Below, in pieces: positions 8,746 to 17,847 of a stretch of DNA of 64,000 nt. Below the pieces are notes generated by a model. The model saw only the letters and a list, made by a program, of their open reading frames with translations. It made no database searches and had not been told where the DNA came from. Numbering within the stretch: position 1 is the first letter of the stretch; every line of letters begins with the position of its first letter. Where the stretch lies: the NCBI GenBank assembly GCA_024742665.1, contig JANSYA010000003.1, forward strand, positions 62,001-126,000, in the 5' to 3' direction. The translations under genes and the position numbers were made by a program. This stretch comes from a bacterium. Its GTDB lineage: Bacteria > Spirochaetota > Leptospiria > Leptospirales > Leptonemataceae.

Positions 8746-10545
8746 ATGAAACACTTACGATTACTCAGAAGCGGGGCGCTATGCCTCGTCCTCGGCGCCG
8801 CGGTCACGGTCTGCGCCGGCGATAAAGAAGATCCGATGGCTCTCCTGCTGCTCGGCATGGGCGGACAGAATCAGGGCGTCGTCCCGATTACAGTCGATGA
8901 ATCGGAAGCGGAAGTCTACGTGCCCACGGGCACGCTGGTCGTAACGCCGGCGCCGGAAGGCGACACGGACGTCGAGATTTTCACGCTCGCGGCGAATGCG
9001 AACGTCGACGGCTTTATGGGCACAGTCGCCTCAGCGGGCGGCGCCAGCGAATTAATGGATCGCATTCTGGGCGAGATCAGCGGCGAAAGCGGCGACGCGC
9101 CGCGGCCGTACGCGACGAGCAGTCTGATCATTCGCCAGGAAGTCGACGGCGTGGCCGTGCCGACCGAACTGGCCCAGGTTGAAATCGAAATGAACGGATC
9201 GGCGACTTCGACGCTCTTAAACAATCAGCTGATCCAGCTGATTGGAACGCTGACCGAACCCGGCGGCACCGTCGAGGGACTGCCCGAAGCGGGATCGGAT
9301 GAAATCGCAGCCACGAAATTTCGCGTAATTATCCAGGCCTCGGAGATCGGCGGAGTCGCGGCGGTACTCGTCGGCGTTTCACCGGACCAAATTTATCCGG
9401 AAGTGGAACAGCAATTGGCCGCGATCATCGACGGCAGCAACCTCAGCGCCATCGGCCTGACCCCGGAAAACCGCGATACGAGTTTCGTGGCGAGCGCCCA
9501 GGGCGGCGCGGACTTTCTGTTCGTAGTCGACAACTCCGGATCGATGCGCGATGAGCAGGCTTCGGTGCGCGCGAACGCGCTGGCCTTTTTCGATCGTCTC
9601 GAAGCGATCGGCGTGGACTTTAAGATCGGCGTGATCACCACCGATAGCTCGGTGCTGCGCGGCACGGGCTTTACGTCTGACCGCACGCAGTTCGAGCAGG
9701 ATATCGAAGCGGGGCTGCGCGGCAGCGGCACCGAAGCGGGCATCTGGCAGGCCGAGCAGGCCTTGCTTGCGGATTCGCAGTACGGCCCGGGCAACGGCTC
9801 AGTGCCGGCGGCCGGCTATCCCCGTCCAGGCGCGGCGCTCGCCGTGATCATGGTCAGCGACGAAGGCGATCAGTACTACAAACACCACAGCGGCCGCTTC
9901 AACGCTCGCAACCCCGATAACCTGACCTTTAACACGACCGACAACGTATTCCTGAACAACGGCTATACGGTCTACGGCATCATCGGTCTGGACGAGACCG
10001 GCGCCGCCGGCACCTGCACCGGAACCGTCGGCAAAGCGCGCGCCAGCAATAACGCCTACACCCCCGACGACGGCCGCTTCAACGGCAACGTCGGCTACAA
10101 AGGCTACCGGGATCTGGCGCGGGATACGGGCGGCGCGGTTTCGAGCATCTGTTCGAATAACTACGGCGCGTTCTTGACTCAGCTCGCCGATCGCACGGCG
10201 GCCGCGGCCAGCCCCTACACTTTCGATTCAATGCCGATCTCTTCGTCGCTGAACGTATACGTGAACGGCGTGCGCATCGAACGCACAGCCGCTCCGGCCG
10301 CAGGCGTTACGGGCTATCTCTTCGACGCTTCCTCGAATCGCCTGAACTTCACCGGCACACAGCCGCCGGCCGGCGCTCAAATCTTCGTTTCGTATTTGAG
10401 CTTTCCGGAACCTTCGGGACTGGCCGCTCTGATTTCGCAGGCCGGCGGCGGAGCCGGCTGGGTGCTGCTGGCGGCGCTGCTCTTCGGCGTCGGCGGTCTG
10501 CTCTCGCTGCGACTGTACCAGAAAAGCCTGGCGGACGCGAACTGA
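8746..10545 (+). CDS. Exported VWA-domain protein with C-terminal membrane anchor
   Basis: The 599-residue product has a signal peptide (MKHLRLLRSGALCLVLGAAVTVCAG) that could be cleaved by signal peptidase I or, less likely, lipidated at VC. Residues about 255-470 form a von Willebrand factor A domain with an intact MIDAS start, DNSGSM at 262-267. The C-terminus has PEPSG, a GGG stretch, one hydrophobic helix (WVLLAALLFGVGGLL) and a basic tail (LRLYQK), so it is anchored in a membrane or processed like a sorting signal. AAAGGAGA before the ATG at 8746 fixes the start, and the frame upstream is not coding. VWA domains bind metal-dependent protein ligands, so a surface or periplasmic adhesion-type role is likely. 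A terminator follows. Confidence 0.85.
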   Translation: MKHLRLLRSGALCLVLGAAVTVCAGDKEDPMALLLLGMGGQNQGVVPITVDESEAEVYVPTGTLVVTPAPEGDTDVEIFTLAANANVDGFMGTVASAGGASELMDRILGEISGESGDAPRPYATSSLIIRQEVDGVAVPTELAQVEIEMNGSATSTLLNNQLIQLIGTLTEPGGTVEGLPEAGSDEIAATKFRVIIQASEIGGVAAVLVGVSPDQIYPEVEQQLAAIIDGSNLSAIGLTPENRDTSFVASAQGGADFLFVVDNSGSMRDEQASVRANALAFFDRLEAIGVDFKIGVITTDSSVLRGTGFTSDRTQFEQDIEAGLRGSGTEAGIWQAEQALLADSQYGPGNGSVPAAGYPRPGAALAVIMVSDEGDQYYKHHSGRFNARNPDNLTFNTTDNVFLNNGYTVYGIIGLDETGAAGTCTGTVGKARASNNAYTPDDGRFNGNVGYKGYRDLARDTGGAVSSICSNNYGAFLTQLADRTAAAASPYTFDSMPISSSLNVYVNGVRIERTAAPAAGVTGYLFDASSNRLNFTGTQPPAGAQIFVSYLSFPEPSGLAALISQAGGGAGWVLLAALLFGVGGLLSLRLYQKSLADAN

Positions 10546-10635
10546 GAGCTGAGAATTGAGAGCCGCTTTCTGAAGTCGGGGCGCAGGCCGGATCATCGCG
10601 ATTTGGCCGCGGCCCGGCATCCCTCGTGAAACGCG

Positions 10636-10682
10636 AAGAGCCGCGCGTCCCCCTTTCCCGGGCAGACACGCGGCTCTTTTTT
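10636..10682 (+). terminator. Rho-independent terminator after the VWA gene
   Basis: AAGAGCCGCG (10636-10645) and CGCGGCTCTT (10669-10678) form a 10-bp stem followed by a run of T on the plus strand. It lies about 90 bases past the VWA stop. The opposite strand has no T-run after the stem, so it acts mainly for plus-strand transcripts. Confidence 0.85.
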
Positions 10683-10720
10683 ATGCGCAAAAGGCAAGAG
10701 GCGAAGTTTGAAGCTAGAGG

Positions 10721-10996
10721 CTAGAGACTGAAGGCGCTGGAGATGACTTCTTTCAGATTGCTTTCCAGTTCCCGCTCGGGGACTCCCCGGTGAATGCAAT
10801 CCGTCAGATGGCGTTCGACGTAGGCTTCGCCGAATTTCTTGAGGGCGTTGTTGGCGGCTTTGAGCAATTGCATGGTTTTCAGGCAATCGGAATTGGATCC
10901 GCCTTCCAGGATCTTTTTAATCGCTTCGATTTGCCCCTGGGCCCGGTTCAGCCGGTTGATCAGATCGCGGTTATCGCCGCCGGGATTCGTGCTCAT
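10721..10996 (-). CDS. csoR: CsoR/RcnR-family metal-sensing repressor
   Basis: A 91-residue all-helical protein of the CsoR/RcnR (DUF156) family, with the family motif RAQGQIEAI near residues 18-26. The ligand positions are Cys38, His63 and Cys67, the C-H-C set of Cu(I)-sensing CsoR, rather than the Cys-only pair of persulfide sensors or the His-rich set of RcnR. Such tetramers repress by binding G/C-tract operators and release DNA on metal binding. The gene starts 31 bases after the stop of the giant gene upstream, and a G-tract lies in that gap. No copper ATPase or chaperone gene is in the window, so its target may be elsewhere. Confidence 0.85.
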   Translation of the reverse strand: MSTNPGGDNRDLINRLNRAQGQIEAIKKILEGGSNSDCLKTMQLLKAANNALKKFGEAYVERHLTDCIHRGVPERELESNLKEVISSAFSL

Positions 10997-11000
10997 CCCC

Positions 11001-11025
11001 GGTACTGTAGGGGGTATGGTATGCC
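11001..11025. promoter_or_regulatory. Candidate CsoR operator (G-tract)
   Basis: GGTACTGTAGGGGGTATGG lies immediately upstream of the csoR start. A run of G or C flanked by TA/AT steps is the usual CsoR operator style. The two half-sites are only partly symmetric here, and autoregulation is inferred from position. Confidence 0.35.
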
Positions 11026-11027
11026 AG

Positions 11028-14000
11028 TCAAGTCGGAATCAGGACCGGGCGCTGGCTGAGTTCGTACTTGCGGGACCGGTCCTTGATCTCTTCAAGACAG
11101 GCACGGTCCCGTTCAGCGCAGGGCTCTGCGAGCATTTTATCAAGGGCTTTGCCCAGGGGATACTGCGCCGCGAGAAGCTGCGGATCGTGCTGTTTTCCCA
11201 GCCCCTTTGTATATTCCGCGCGCTGGACGAGGTACGGATCCAGGCGTCGTTCCAGGCGCTCCAGGCGCTGGCGGTCCGCGATCTTATTGCCTTCTTTTTT
11301 TACATTTGCTTTTTTGATCTTCAGGATCGAAAGTCCGTGTCCGATCCGCAGCAGGCGACGCCGCGAGTCCGAAGCGAAGCTGATCAGAGTTTTTTCCAGA
11401 CAACCGGAAGCCTTATCCAGATATTCCGGGTTGCTGATGAGGTTTCGTTCGAAGCGGTGTAGTTGGATCTGCGCTTCCAGATCAAAACAGAGATCCATGC
11501 CGGAATCATTATCAATGCGCTCGTTGTACTTGCGCGCCCGCGCCAGCATTTCACAGGCGGCGCGCAGATCACTTTCGTAGCCACAGTGAAAACGCAAACG
11601 CGCGACGCGATACAGCCAGATCCCCGCCAGGTACGGCTCATCGAAAGACTCCTGCAGCTGATTGCACAATTGTTCCATTCGATAGGCGATCGGCCGCATG
11701 GCGACAGCGGTGGGTGCATACTTTCCATTCTCTTTCTTTACCAGATTCAAAAGTCGCGCATCGATGGATTCCAGTTCCAGGTACTTGAGCCAGATCCGGA
11801 TTTGACACAAAGCGATGGCCTGACGGATCTGGCGACCTTCCCGTTGTCCCCGATAATCGCTACCGGATGCAGGCGTGCTCACCGCTACCGGGGCGCCCTG
11901 CGCGCTGCTCATACATTCAAAGGCCTGATCCAGGTATTCCCGACGAATCCAGGCCAGACACAGTTGCATTTCCTGCCGAAAAGCTACTGTGATATGACTC
12001 ATCCTGGACATGATCTTACGTTTGAACTGCGCTTTGTGTCCCTCGCCGCCAGCCAGAAAGGCCTCCGCCAGATCCAGCCATTCCTGCGCGGAGACACCGG
12101 CTCCGAGTTTTTCTCTGCGTCGATAGTCGGCGAATTTTTCCGGGAGACTCCTGCAAATGCTCTGAATATATTCGAACCAGTCGCCGGAGGCTCTGGCGGC
12201 CGCTGCGGCGATCGAGTCAATGCCGGGGGCCAGATACGCGAGGCGTAAAAGCGAAACCTGATTCATCTCCCGGAAGACGGGAATGTGCAGCACGCTGAAG
12301 ACACGATTGGCCAGCGCCATTAGATTCGGATATACTTCTAAGATTTGACCGCGCCCCACTTCCAGAATCCATACGAAGTGACCGAGGAAAGTCTGTACGA
12401 AAAAATTTTGCGGACTGGTGGTGACGAGTTCTTCCGCCGAGATCACGCTCCAGTTCTTTTCGAAATCCGCGAGCAGGCGGGCCGATTGAAACAAATTCCC
12501 GCTGCGCCGCATACGATCCAGCGCAAGACCGCCCCGGACTGCGGCGCGCATCATAATCTGGAAATCGATCACGTGCGGCGAGGAATGATTCGAACGACAA
12601 TAGTGCAGCGCGATGCGATAGTTTACCGTGGCGGGGCACGTTCGGGGATTCGGATACAGAGCGGTCAGTCCTTCCATAATCCTGCCGTGGATTTCCAGCA
12701 GATGTTGCATGCGGCGCGGCTGCTCGCCCCCCGTCCATAGATTCGAAAGCAAATAGGCCCGGGTCACTGGCTCCCGAAATTCATAGTAGCGTCGATTTTC
12801 CGGCACCAATTCCAGGGTGTGCTGATCCCACTGCCGCCACTCATAAACGCCCTCGGGCACAAGCTCTCCTGGCCCTGGCGAACCGGCGCTGCGGAGAAAC
12901 CACTCGCGTTCCTTGCCGGGCGATTTCAAATCCCCCGCGGCGGGCTCACAGTTCCAGGGTCCGCTTGAATCGACTTCGATCATATAGGCTCGGTCGGCTC
13001 CGTGCCGTTCCTCTGATAAGCGTAAGCGTGCGTGTTTGAGAATCCGGCGCAGAGCTATGCGGCGGCGCGGACTGCGGCCCTGGTCCAGCAAACGTATTTC
13101 GCCGGGCTGGTCCGGTCCCCCGGGGTATTCAACGGCAAGCAGCGCCGGAAAGCGTTCCTCGCTCAGCAGAGCGGATTTCTTTTCAATTCGCATCAGGGCC
13201 CGGGTCACGGCCGCCGCCGAACGAAAATCCCCCGCCACTTGAAAGACACCCACCAGCTCTTCCGCCCGAAAGCCCGCTCCCAGGACTGCGGCGTAGTCCA
13301 GCAGATCGCGCTCAAAAGCCGTCAGGCACGCCAGGAGCTCCCGCACTCGCCGCTCGTCCGCTGCCGGTACCGGAACGGCTTCTACTTCGACGTACTCTCG
13401 AATCACGAATCCCAGCGGCCGGGGCAGAGATAGAAAACGTTCTTGCGCGAAAGGTTCCAGCATCTGCAGAAAACGTTTCGAACTGAAGCTGGAATTATTC
13501 AGGACTTCCAGATCAGCGGATCGCATGCGGCGCTCCACCTCCCGAAAGAGTCGCAGGCTGGAACGCGAAAAATTTAAGGCTTCGAAATACAACCAGCGCA
13601 GCGAGGAGCGGGGAACTCCGCTGTACTCTTTTGAGATAACTTCGAGATCGCTGTCATCGGACGCCGCTTCCCAGAATCCAGCAGAATCTCCGGGACCATC
13701 CTCTGTGAATAGAAACAGAAGATCATAATCCTTTAACTTACCACTGCGAATAAAAAGCGCAAGAATTCTGCGTTCCGCATCCGAGAGTCGTTCTACGTTG
13801 CGCGCCAGAATCAGAAACCATGCGGTCTCTCGCTTCATGAGCTTCGCCTCTCGCTTGCGTCGCTTCAGATCACGCAGGTCGCGTTCGATCAAACGCTCCA
13901 GCAGTCGCTCCCAGAACACGGCTGTGTCCGGGTCCGTATCGCGCGTTAGAAAGCCGCGACTGAGGGCGATCGACGCTCGCGCCAAATGCGTCGCGCCCGG

Positions 14001-16181
14001 TACGCCGCCAACGAATCTGGTGATGTCCGGAAAATTCCGGTCCATGGCCGTGCGCAATCGCTGACTCTGAGCCGCTGTAGCCACCTCCGGAATATGACGC
14101 ATGCTGTGCAGAAAAGCGCCGTATGGTCCGCCGCCTTCAGTCGGGGCTGGTTCGATCAGCAATGCATTCCAGACCTTCCAGCGTAACCCTTCCTGCATGC
14201 AATGCACAGCGAATTCATGTTTCTCGGCGTCCGGAGGACCGTGAATCACTCGAATGCGCCTGGAGCCGAATTCATTCAAGGCCTGAATGACGGCCGGTTC
14301 CGGACGCAACCAGGTCTGGTTGCGCAGGACGCTGAGCAGTTGCGCGATGTTCTGGGGCAAACCCGGGCGCGGCGTATCCGCGGCGATATTCTCTTTTTGG
14401 CGCGCGATTTCGTTCCCCGCGAAAGCATCTGAAGATATAATGAGCGCAACGCATCCGATTACGGCGAATAAGATCGCCACAATCCCCTGCAACGCGAAGA
14501 TCTGCGGTTGCGTGCGTCCCGTCAGGGCGTACAGGAAATAGCAACTGAAGAGCAAAACCAGCACCGCTGTGAGGATCGCTCGCGACAAACCGCCGAAAAA
14601 AGCAAAGCCATGGTCCCCGTTTTTATAGAGCCAGAGTCGCGACGCATAAAATTTTCTCTGAATTTGATCCAATAAAGATACGAAGAAATAAAACCAGGTC
14701 TTCTCACTCTTCGACGCTTTCGCCGCCGGTTTCGGCGGTGCATTCCGATTCGACTCCGAAAAAACGAAGGCTTTCATTAACTGACCGCTGAAAAATCCCA
14801 GGGCGAACAAGAAATAAGGAACCGTAATCGCGCTCAGCAATTGCCGCCACGCCGCCTCGCTGTCGTAGTACACGCGCTGATAGTACAGAATCTGAAACGA
14901 CAACCACAGACCGAAACCGTAATACACAGATCCGATCACTATCGAAAAGAAACGCCGGCTGTCCCGAACGTTTTGAAGGCTCTCGTTTTGAATCGCGGTG
15001 TACAAACCGAAATTCCACAGACCCACTGCTAACAGCGATCCCACAAAAAACAACGCCAGACCTGCCACGGAAGTGTGGCCGTCCACCCGCCAGCCGCTGA
15101 GATTCCAGATCAGACTCACCAGGCTCATCGCCACCAGGGCGAAAAACATACTGGAAAAATAAATGGTACCGCGCTGGCTCCATCGAACCAGCCCGGTTCG
15201 CCGGCTGCGCTTTTGCGACCACCAGGTCAGGAAGAACATCATTAGGCCGGCAAAGGCCAGGTTCACACCGGGAATCAAAAGCGCGTAAACATATTCGCGC
15301 AAACTGTTGCGCGCAATGACATGAATCATCCGAGAAAAAGGCGTTTCCGCAACATTCGCCACTAGCAGAGCTTGAGAACGGATCAGTGGGGCCGACTCAA
15401 AGTACAAAGCCTCTCGTCCGTGCAAATCCGCGGGCGCTGCATAATTTTCCTGTCCGGCCAGACAGAGCAGATTGGATTTGAACTTAACTTCGGACTCGAA
15501 AGAGAACTCAGCGATGCAGCAGGATGCGAAGCCAGGAACGGCACTCAAGCAATCTCTGACCGCAATTTGATTCCGATGCTCAGGGCTCTCTTTAGAGGCC
15601 TGAGTTTCTTTCGACACCTCGCTTTTAAGGGCGGCGGCAATCAATTGCGGATCGCCGGCATCATCCAGAGCCTGCGCAACGACTCCATGCGCGGCCAGGA
15701 GGCGTTGTATTTTCCACGCGATTTCTTTCGATCCGGCATCATGTATGATATTGAGCTGCTCCGACTGCCCCGGCCCCGAAAGGAGGGCGCGCACCAGGCG
15801 ATCAACGGCCAGGTCTTCAGCAGAAACAAAAGGCTCAACCGGAGCCATCCGGGCCGGCCTCCTCAGGAGAACCGGGAAAAAGTCGATGGCTCGATCAGAA
15901 TGCAGGACCACACCCTGCTTCGCGCTGAATTTTCCCGAACAAATCCGGGAATCAGGCTCAGGCAAGCGACCGGGAATCAATTCCGCAACCCGTCGAATTT
16001 CCGACTGACGGGCCATACGCAGATACTCGAAATTGCAGCCATCTTCAACTGCCAGTTCAAAATACAGTTCCCGTGGCGCTTCAGGATAAGCTTGTGGAGT
16101 CTTTTGCCCGGAACAGGCGATCGAGATCGCAATCGCCAGAATCGGTGCAATATTTCGCCCAATCTTCGGCAAAAAAACCAT
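11028..16181 (-). CDS. Giant membrane protein: exported N-domain, multiple TM helices, degenerate STAND-type NTPase and helical repeats
   Basis: At 1717 residues this is the largest gene here. Residues 1-23 end in ISIAC, a good lipobox, followed by an exported domain to about residue 294. At least seven hydrophobic segments run between about 294 and 590. The cytoplasmic part resembles AAA_16/STAND NTPases, with a region like the winged-helix link (LTAFERDLLDYAAVLGAGF, near 960) and TPR/ARM-like helices to the end. However, the P-loop position reads HGPPDAEKHEF (about 645-655) instead of GxxxxGKS, and the Walker B strand reads WFLILARNVERL without the acidic pair. It looks like a transmembrane receptor built on a catalytically dead STAND scaffold. 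I cannot name a family. Confidence 0.6.
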   Translation of the reverse strand: MVFLPKIGRNIAPILAIAISIACSGQKTPQAYPEAPRELYFELAVEDGCNFEYLRMARQSEIRRVAELIPGRLPEPDSRICSGKFSAKQGVVLHSDRAIDFFPVLLRRPARMAPVEPFVSAEDLAVDRLVRALLSGPGQSEQLNIIHDAGSKEIAWKIQRLLAAHGVVAQALDDAGDPQLIAAALKSEVSKETQASKESPEHRNQIAVRDCLSAVPGFASCCIAEFSFESEVKFKSNLLCLAGQENYAAPADLHGREALYFESAPLIRSQALLVANVAETPFSRMIHVIARNSLREYVYALLIPGVNLAFAGLMMFFLTWWSQKRSRRTGLVRWSQRGTIYFSSMFFALVAMSLVSLIWNLSGWRVDGHTSVAGLALFFVGSLLAVGLWNFGLYTAIQNESLQNVRDSRRFFSIVIGSVYYGFGLWLSFQILYYQRVYYDSEAAWRQLLSAITVPYFLFALGFFSGQLMKAFVFSESNRNAPPKPAAKASKSEKTWFYFFVSLLDQIQRKFYASRLWLYKNGDHGFAFFGGLSRAILTAVLVLLFSCYFLYALTGRTQPQIFALQGIVAILFAVIGCVALIISSDAFAGNEIARQKENIAADTPRPGLPQNIAQLLSVLRNQTWLRPEPAVIQALNEFGSRRIRVIHGPPDAEKHEFAVHCMQEGLRWKVWNALLIEPAPTEGGGPYGAFLHSMRHIPEVATAAQSQRLRTAMDRNFPDITRFVGGVPGATHLARASIALSRGFLTRDTDPDTAVFWERLLERLIERDLRDLKRRKREAKLMKRETAWFLILARNVERLSDAERRILALFIRSGKLKDYDLLFLFTEDGPGDSAGFWEAASDDSDLEVISKEYSGVPRSSLRWLYFEALNFSRSSLRLFREVERRMRSADLEVLNNSSFSSKRFLQMLEPFAQERFLSLPRPLGFVIREYVEVEAVPVPAADERRVRELLACLTAFERDLLDYAAVLGAGFRAEELVGVFQVAGDFRSAAAVTRALMRIEKKSALLSEERFPALLAVEYPGGPDQPGEIRLLDQGRSPRRRIALRRILKHARLRLSEERHGADRAYMIEVDSSGPWNCEPAAGDLKSPGKEREWFLRSAGSPGPGELVPEGVYEWRQWDQHTLELVPENRRYYEFREPVTRAYLLSNLWTGGEQPRRMQHLLEIHGRIMEGLTALYPNPRTCPATVNYRIALHYCRSNHSSPHVIDFQIMMRAAVRGGLALDRMRRSGNLFQSARLLADFEKNWSVISAEELVTTSPQNFFVQTFLGHFVWILEVGRGQILEVYPNLMALANRVFSVLHIPVFREMNQVSLLRLAYLAPGIDSIAAAAARASGDWFEYIQSICRSLPEKFADYRRREKLGAGVSAQEWLDLAEAFLAGGEGHKAQFKRKIMSRMSHITVAFRQEMQLCLAWIRREYLDQAFECMSSAQGAPVAVSTPASGSDYRGQREGRQIRQAIALCQIRIWLKYLELESIDARLLNLVKKENGKYAPTAVAMRPIAYRMEQLCNQLQESFDEPYLAGIWLYRVARLRFHCGYESDLRAACEMLARARKYNERIDNDSGMDLCFDLEAQIQLHRFERNLISNPEYLDKASGCLEKTLISFASDSRRRLLRIGHGLSILKIKKANVKKEGNKIADRQRLERLERRLDPYLVQRAEYTKGLGKQHDPQLLAAQYPLGKALDKMLAEPCAERDRACLEEIKDRSRKYELSQRPVLIPT

Positions 16182-16269
16182 GCAACGCCACTAAAATCAC
16201 AGCGTACCACTATCGTCAATAATTGTTACAGAGAATCTTACTAACCTCCAGCGCCTATCGATTAAGACC

Positions 16270-17613
16270 TCAAGCCACAGTCGCCGCAAGCATCGAAACG
16301 TCATCCAGCTGACGATAGCCGCCGCGAAACTCATTCCAGACCGTTTCGATTTGCGAGATGATGGCGGCCGGCTCGTTTCCGACGCCCGGCGCCAGCAAAG
16401 ATTGCACAATCGCGTCTGTCCCGAATTCTTCTTTGTCGCGATTTTTGGCTTCGTTTATGCCGTCGGAACAAACGAAGAGCGCGTCTCCCGCCCGGAGCTG
16501 GAAACTCTTGCCGCGCATTTTCAAATCCGGGTCGATGCCGAAAAAAGGCACACCGCCGGACGAATAGAATTCAACGCTTTCGCACAGATTATAGATTTTG
16601 TTTTTGCGTTTCAGCCAGACCAGAGAGTGGCCGAAATCGAAGAGCTGCATGACTTTGCGCGAACGGTCAAAGAGCATCGCGACGCCGGTGGCGTACATGC
16701 CTTCCGGATTGATATCATAGATCAGTCGATTCAGACGATGCAATTTCTCGCCCAGATCGAACTGCAACAGGTCGCGCTCTTCCGGCCGCCGATCGAACTC
16801 CAGCATGGTGCGAATTGCCGAGGCGATCGTCGCCACCATTTGCGAAGCTTTAAGACCTTTGCCGCAGACGTCGAATAGTACCATCAAAGTCAATCGTTCA
16901 TCCAAATCGAAGACGGCCGCGTAGTCCCCGCCTGGACCGGTGAGCGGCATGACTTTCGATGTCGCCTGCAGCACTTCATTGGCGGAGGCGCCGAAGCCGC
17001 CGGTCTGCATTACGCTGCGCTGAGCGCAATCGCAGGCGATCAGATCCTGCTTGAAATAAAAATTCAGCGCGTCGAGCACGCGGCGCACTGAAGAGATCCC
17101 GTAGAATTCCCCCTCGTGTGTAATCACAAAAGGATCGAAGCGAACTTCGTCTTCGCGATTCATCAAGACTTCGGAAGCTTCCGGCAAACGAGTGTGCGAA
17201 TCCAGACAGACAACGCGCGGATCCATAATCCCGGCCACCGTCATGTCCGGTTTGAGTAACAGATCGCGCATGAACTGGTTCTGACTGAGGGCCGCGAAAA
17301 ACATCTGGCGGCGAACATAACCGGTAATTCGACCGGCGCTGTTTTCGACCGGCAGGTAATCCATTTCGGGAAAGTCCTGGTACATATCGTGGACCGCCGC
17401 AGTGCGCGTATCTTCGTGCAGCACGATGTTCTGGCCGCCGGTCGTTTCGCTGAGCTGCGCCGCAGTGCGCGCGGTTTTGCCGACTTCGTACGCGGAAAAA
17501 ATCGGTCGTTCGACAGCGACTCGTGAAAGCTCAAGCCCGCCGGCCTCCTGCTGATGAATCATATCGCGTTGTTCTAACTCTGTATCGCGCTGCTCTAGAA
17601 TCGATTCGGTCAT
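16270..17613 (-). CDS. CBS-domain SpoIIE/PP2C-type serine phosphatase
   Basis: The 447-residue protein carries a CBS-like pair at about residues 50-190 (NIVLHEDTRTAAVHDMYQDFP, ...FDPFVITHEGEFYGISSVRRVL). It is followed by a SpoIIE phosphatase domain with its metal-binding motifs: GGDYAAVFDLD (about 224), DVCGKGLKA (about 251), CSDGINEA (about 383) and QLDDVSML (about 436). Enzymes of this type dephosphorylate STAS antagonists in partner-switching cascades; the CBS pair probably senses an adenine nucleotide. No transmembrane segment is seen. AGGAGG lies six bases before the ATG. The giant receptor-like gene follows 88 bases downstream on the same strand, so co-transcription is possible. The STAS protein at 7998-8318 is a candidate substrate by family only. 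Confidence 0.9.
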   Translation of the reverse strand: MTESILEQRDTELEQRDMIHQQEAGGLELSRVAVERPIFSAYEVGKTARTAAQLSETTGGQNIVLHEDTRTAAVHDMYQDFPEMDYLPVENSAGRITGYVRRQMFFAALSQNQFMRDLLLKPDMTVAGIMDPRVVCLDSHTRLPEASEVLMNREDEVRFDPFVITHEGEFYGISSVRRVLDALNFYFKQDLIACDCAQRSVMQTGGFGASANEVLQATSKVMPLTGPGGDYAAVFDLDERLTLMVLFDVCGKGLKASQMVATIASAIRTMLEFDRRPEERDLLQFDLGEKLHRLNRLIYDINPEGMYATGVAMLFDRSRKVMQLFDFGHSLVWLKRKNKIYNLCESVEFYSSGGVPFFGIDPDLKMRGKSFQLRAGDALFVCSDGINEAKNRDKEEFGTDAIVQSLLAPGVGNEPAAIISQIETVWNEFRGGYRQLDDVSMLAATVA

Positions 17614-17718
17614 ATTCGTCCTCCTGCCGCTTGTCAGACTGAGAACTTAACCGTGCGCCGTGGCAGCAAGTTTACGAAAAGGTGAAGTGTGCGCATTACC
17701 TCTGTGACAATTCAGGAC

Positions 17719-17765
17719 AAAAAAAACCGGGCGTGGTATCCATGGGTGGATCCTCGCCCGGTTTT
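17719..17765 (-). terminator. Strong rho-independent terminator of the TonB receptor operon
   Basis: An 11-bp stem (AAAACCGGGCG with CGCCCGGTTTT, plus inner pairing GGATCC/GGTATCC) is followed on the minus strand by eight T (17726-17719). It lies about 80 bases after the receptor stop, and also before the next gene. Confidence 0.9.
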
Positions 17766-17847
17766 CCGGCTCAGGTGACGTGCGCGTTACAAACGCCACG
17801 TAAATGTACCTGAATCTATGTTAGTCTGAACAGTCTCAAGTCAGCGC

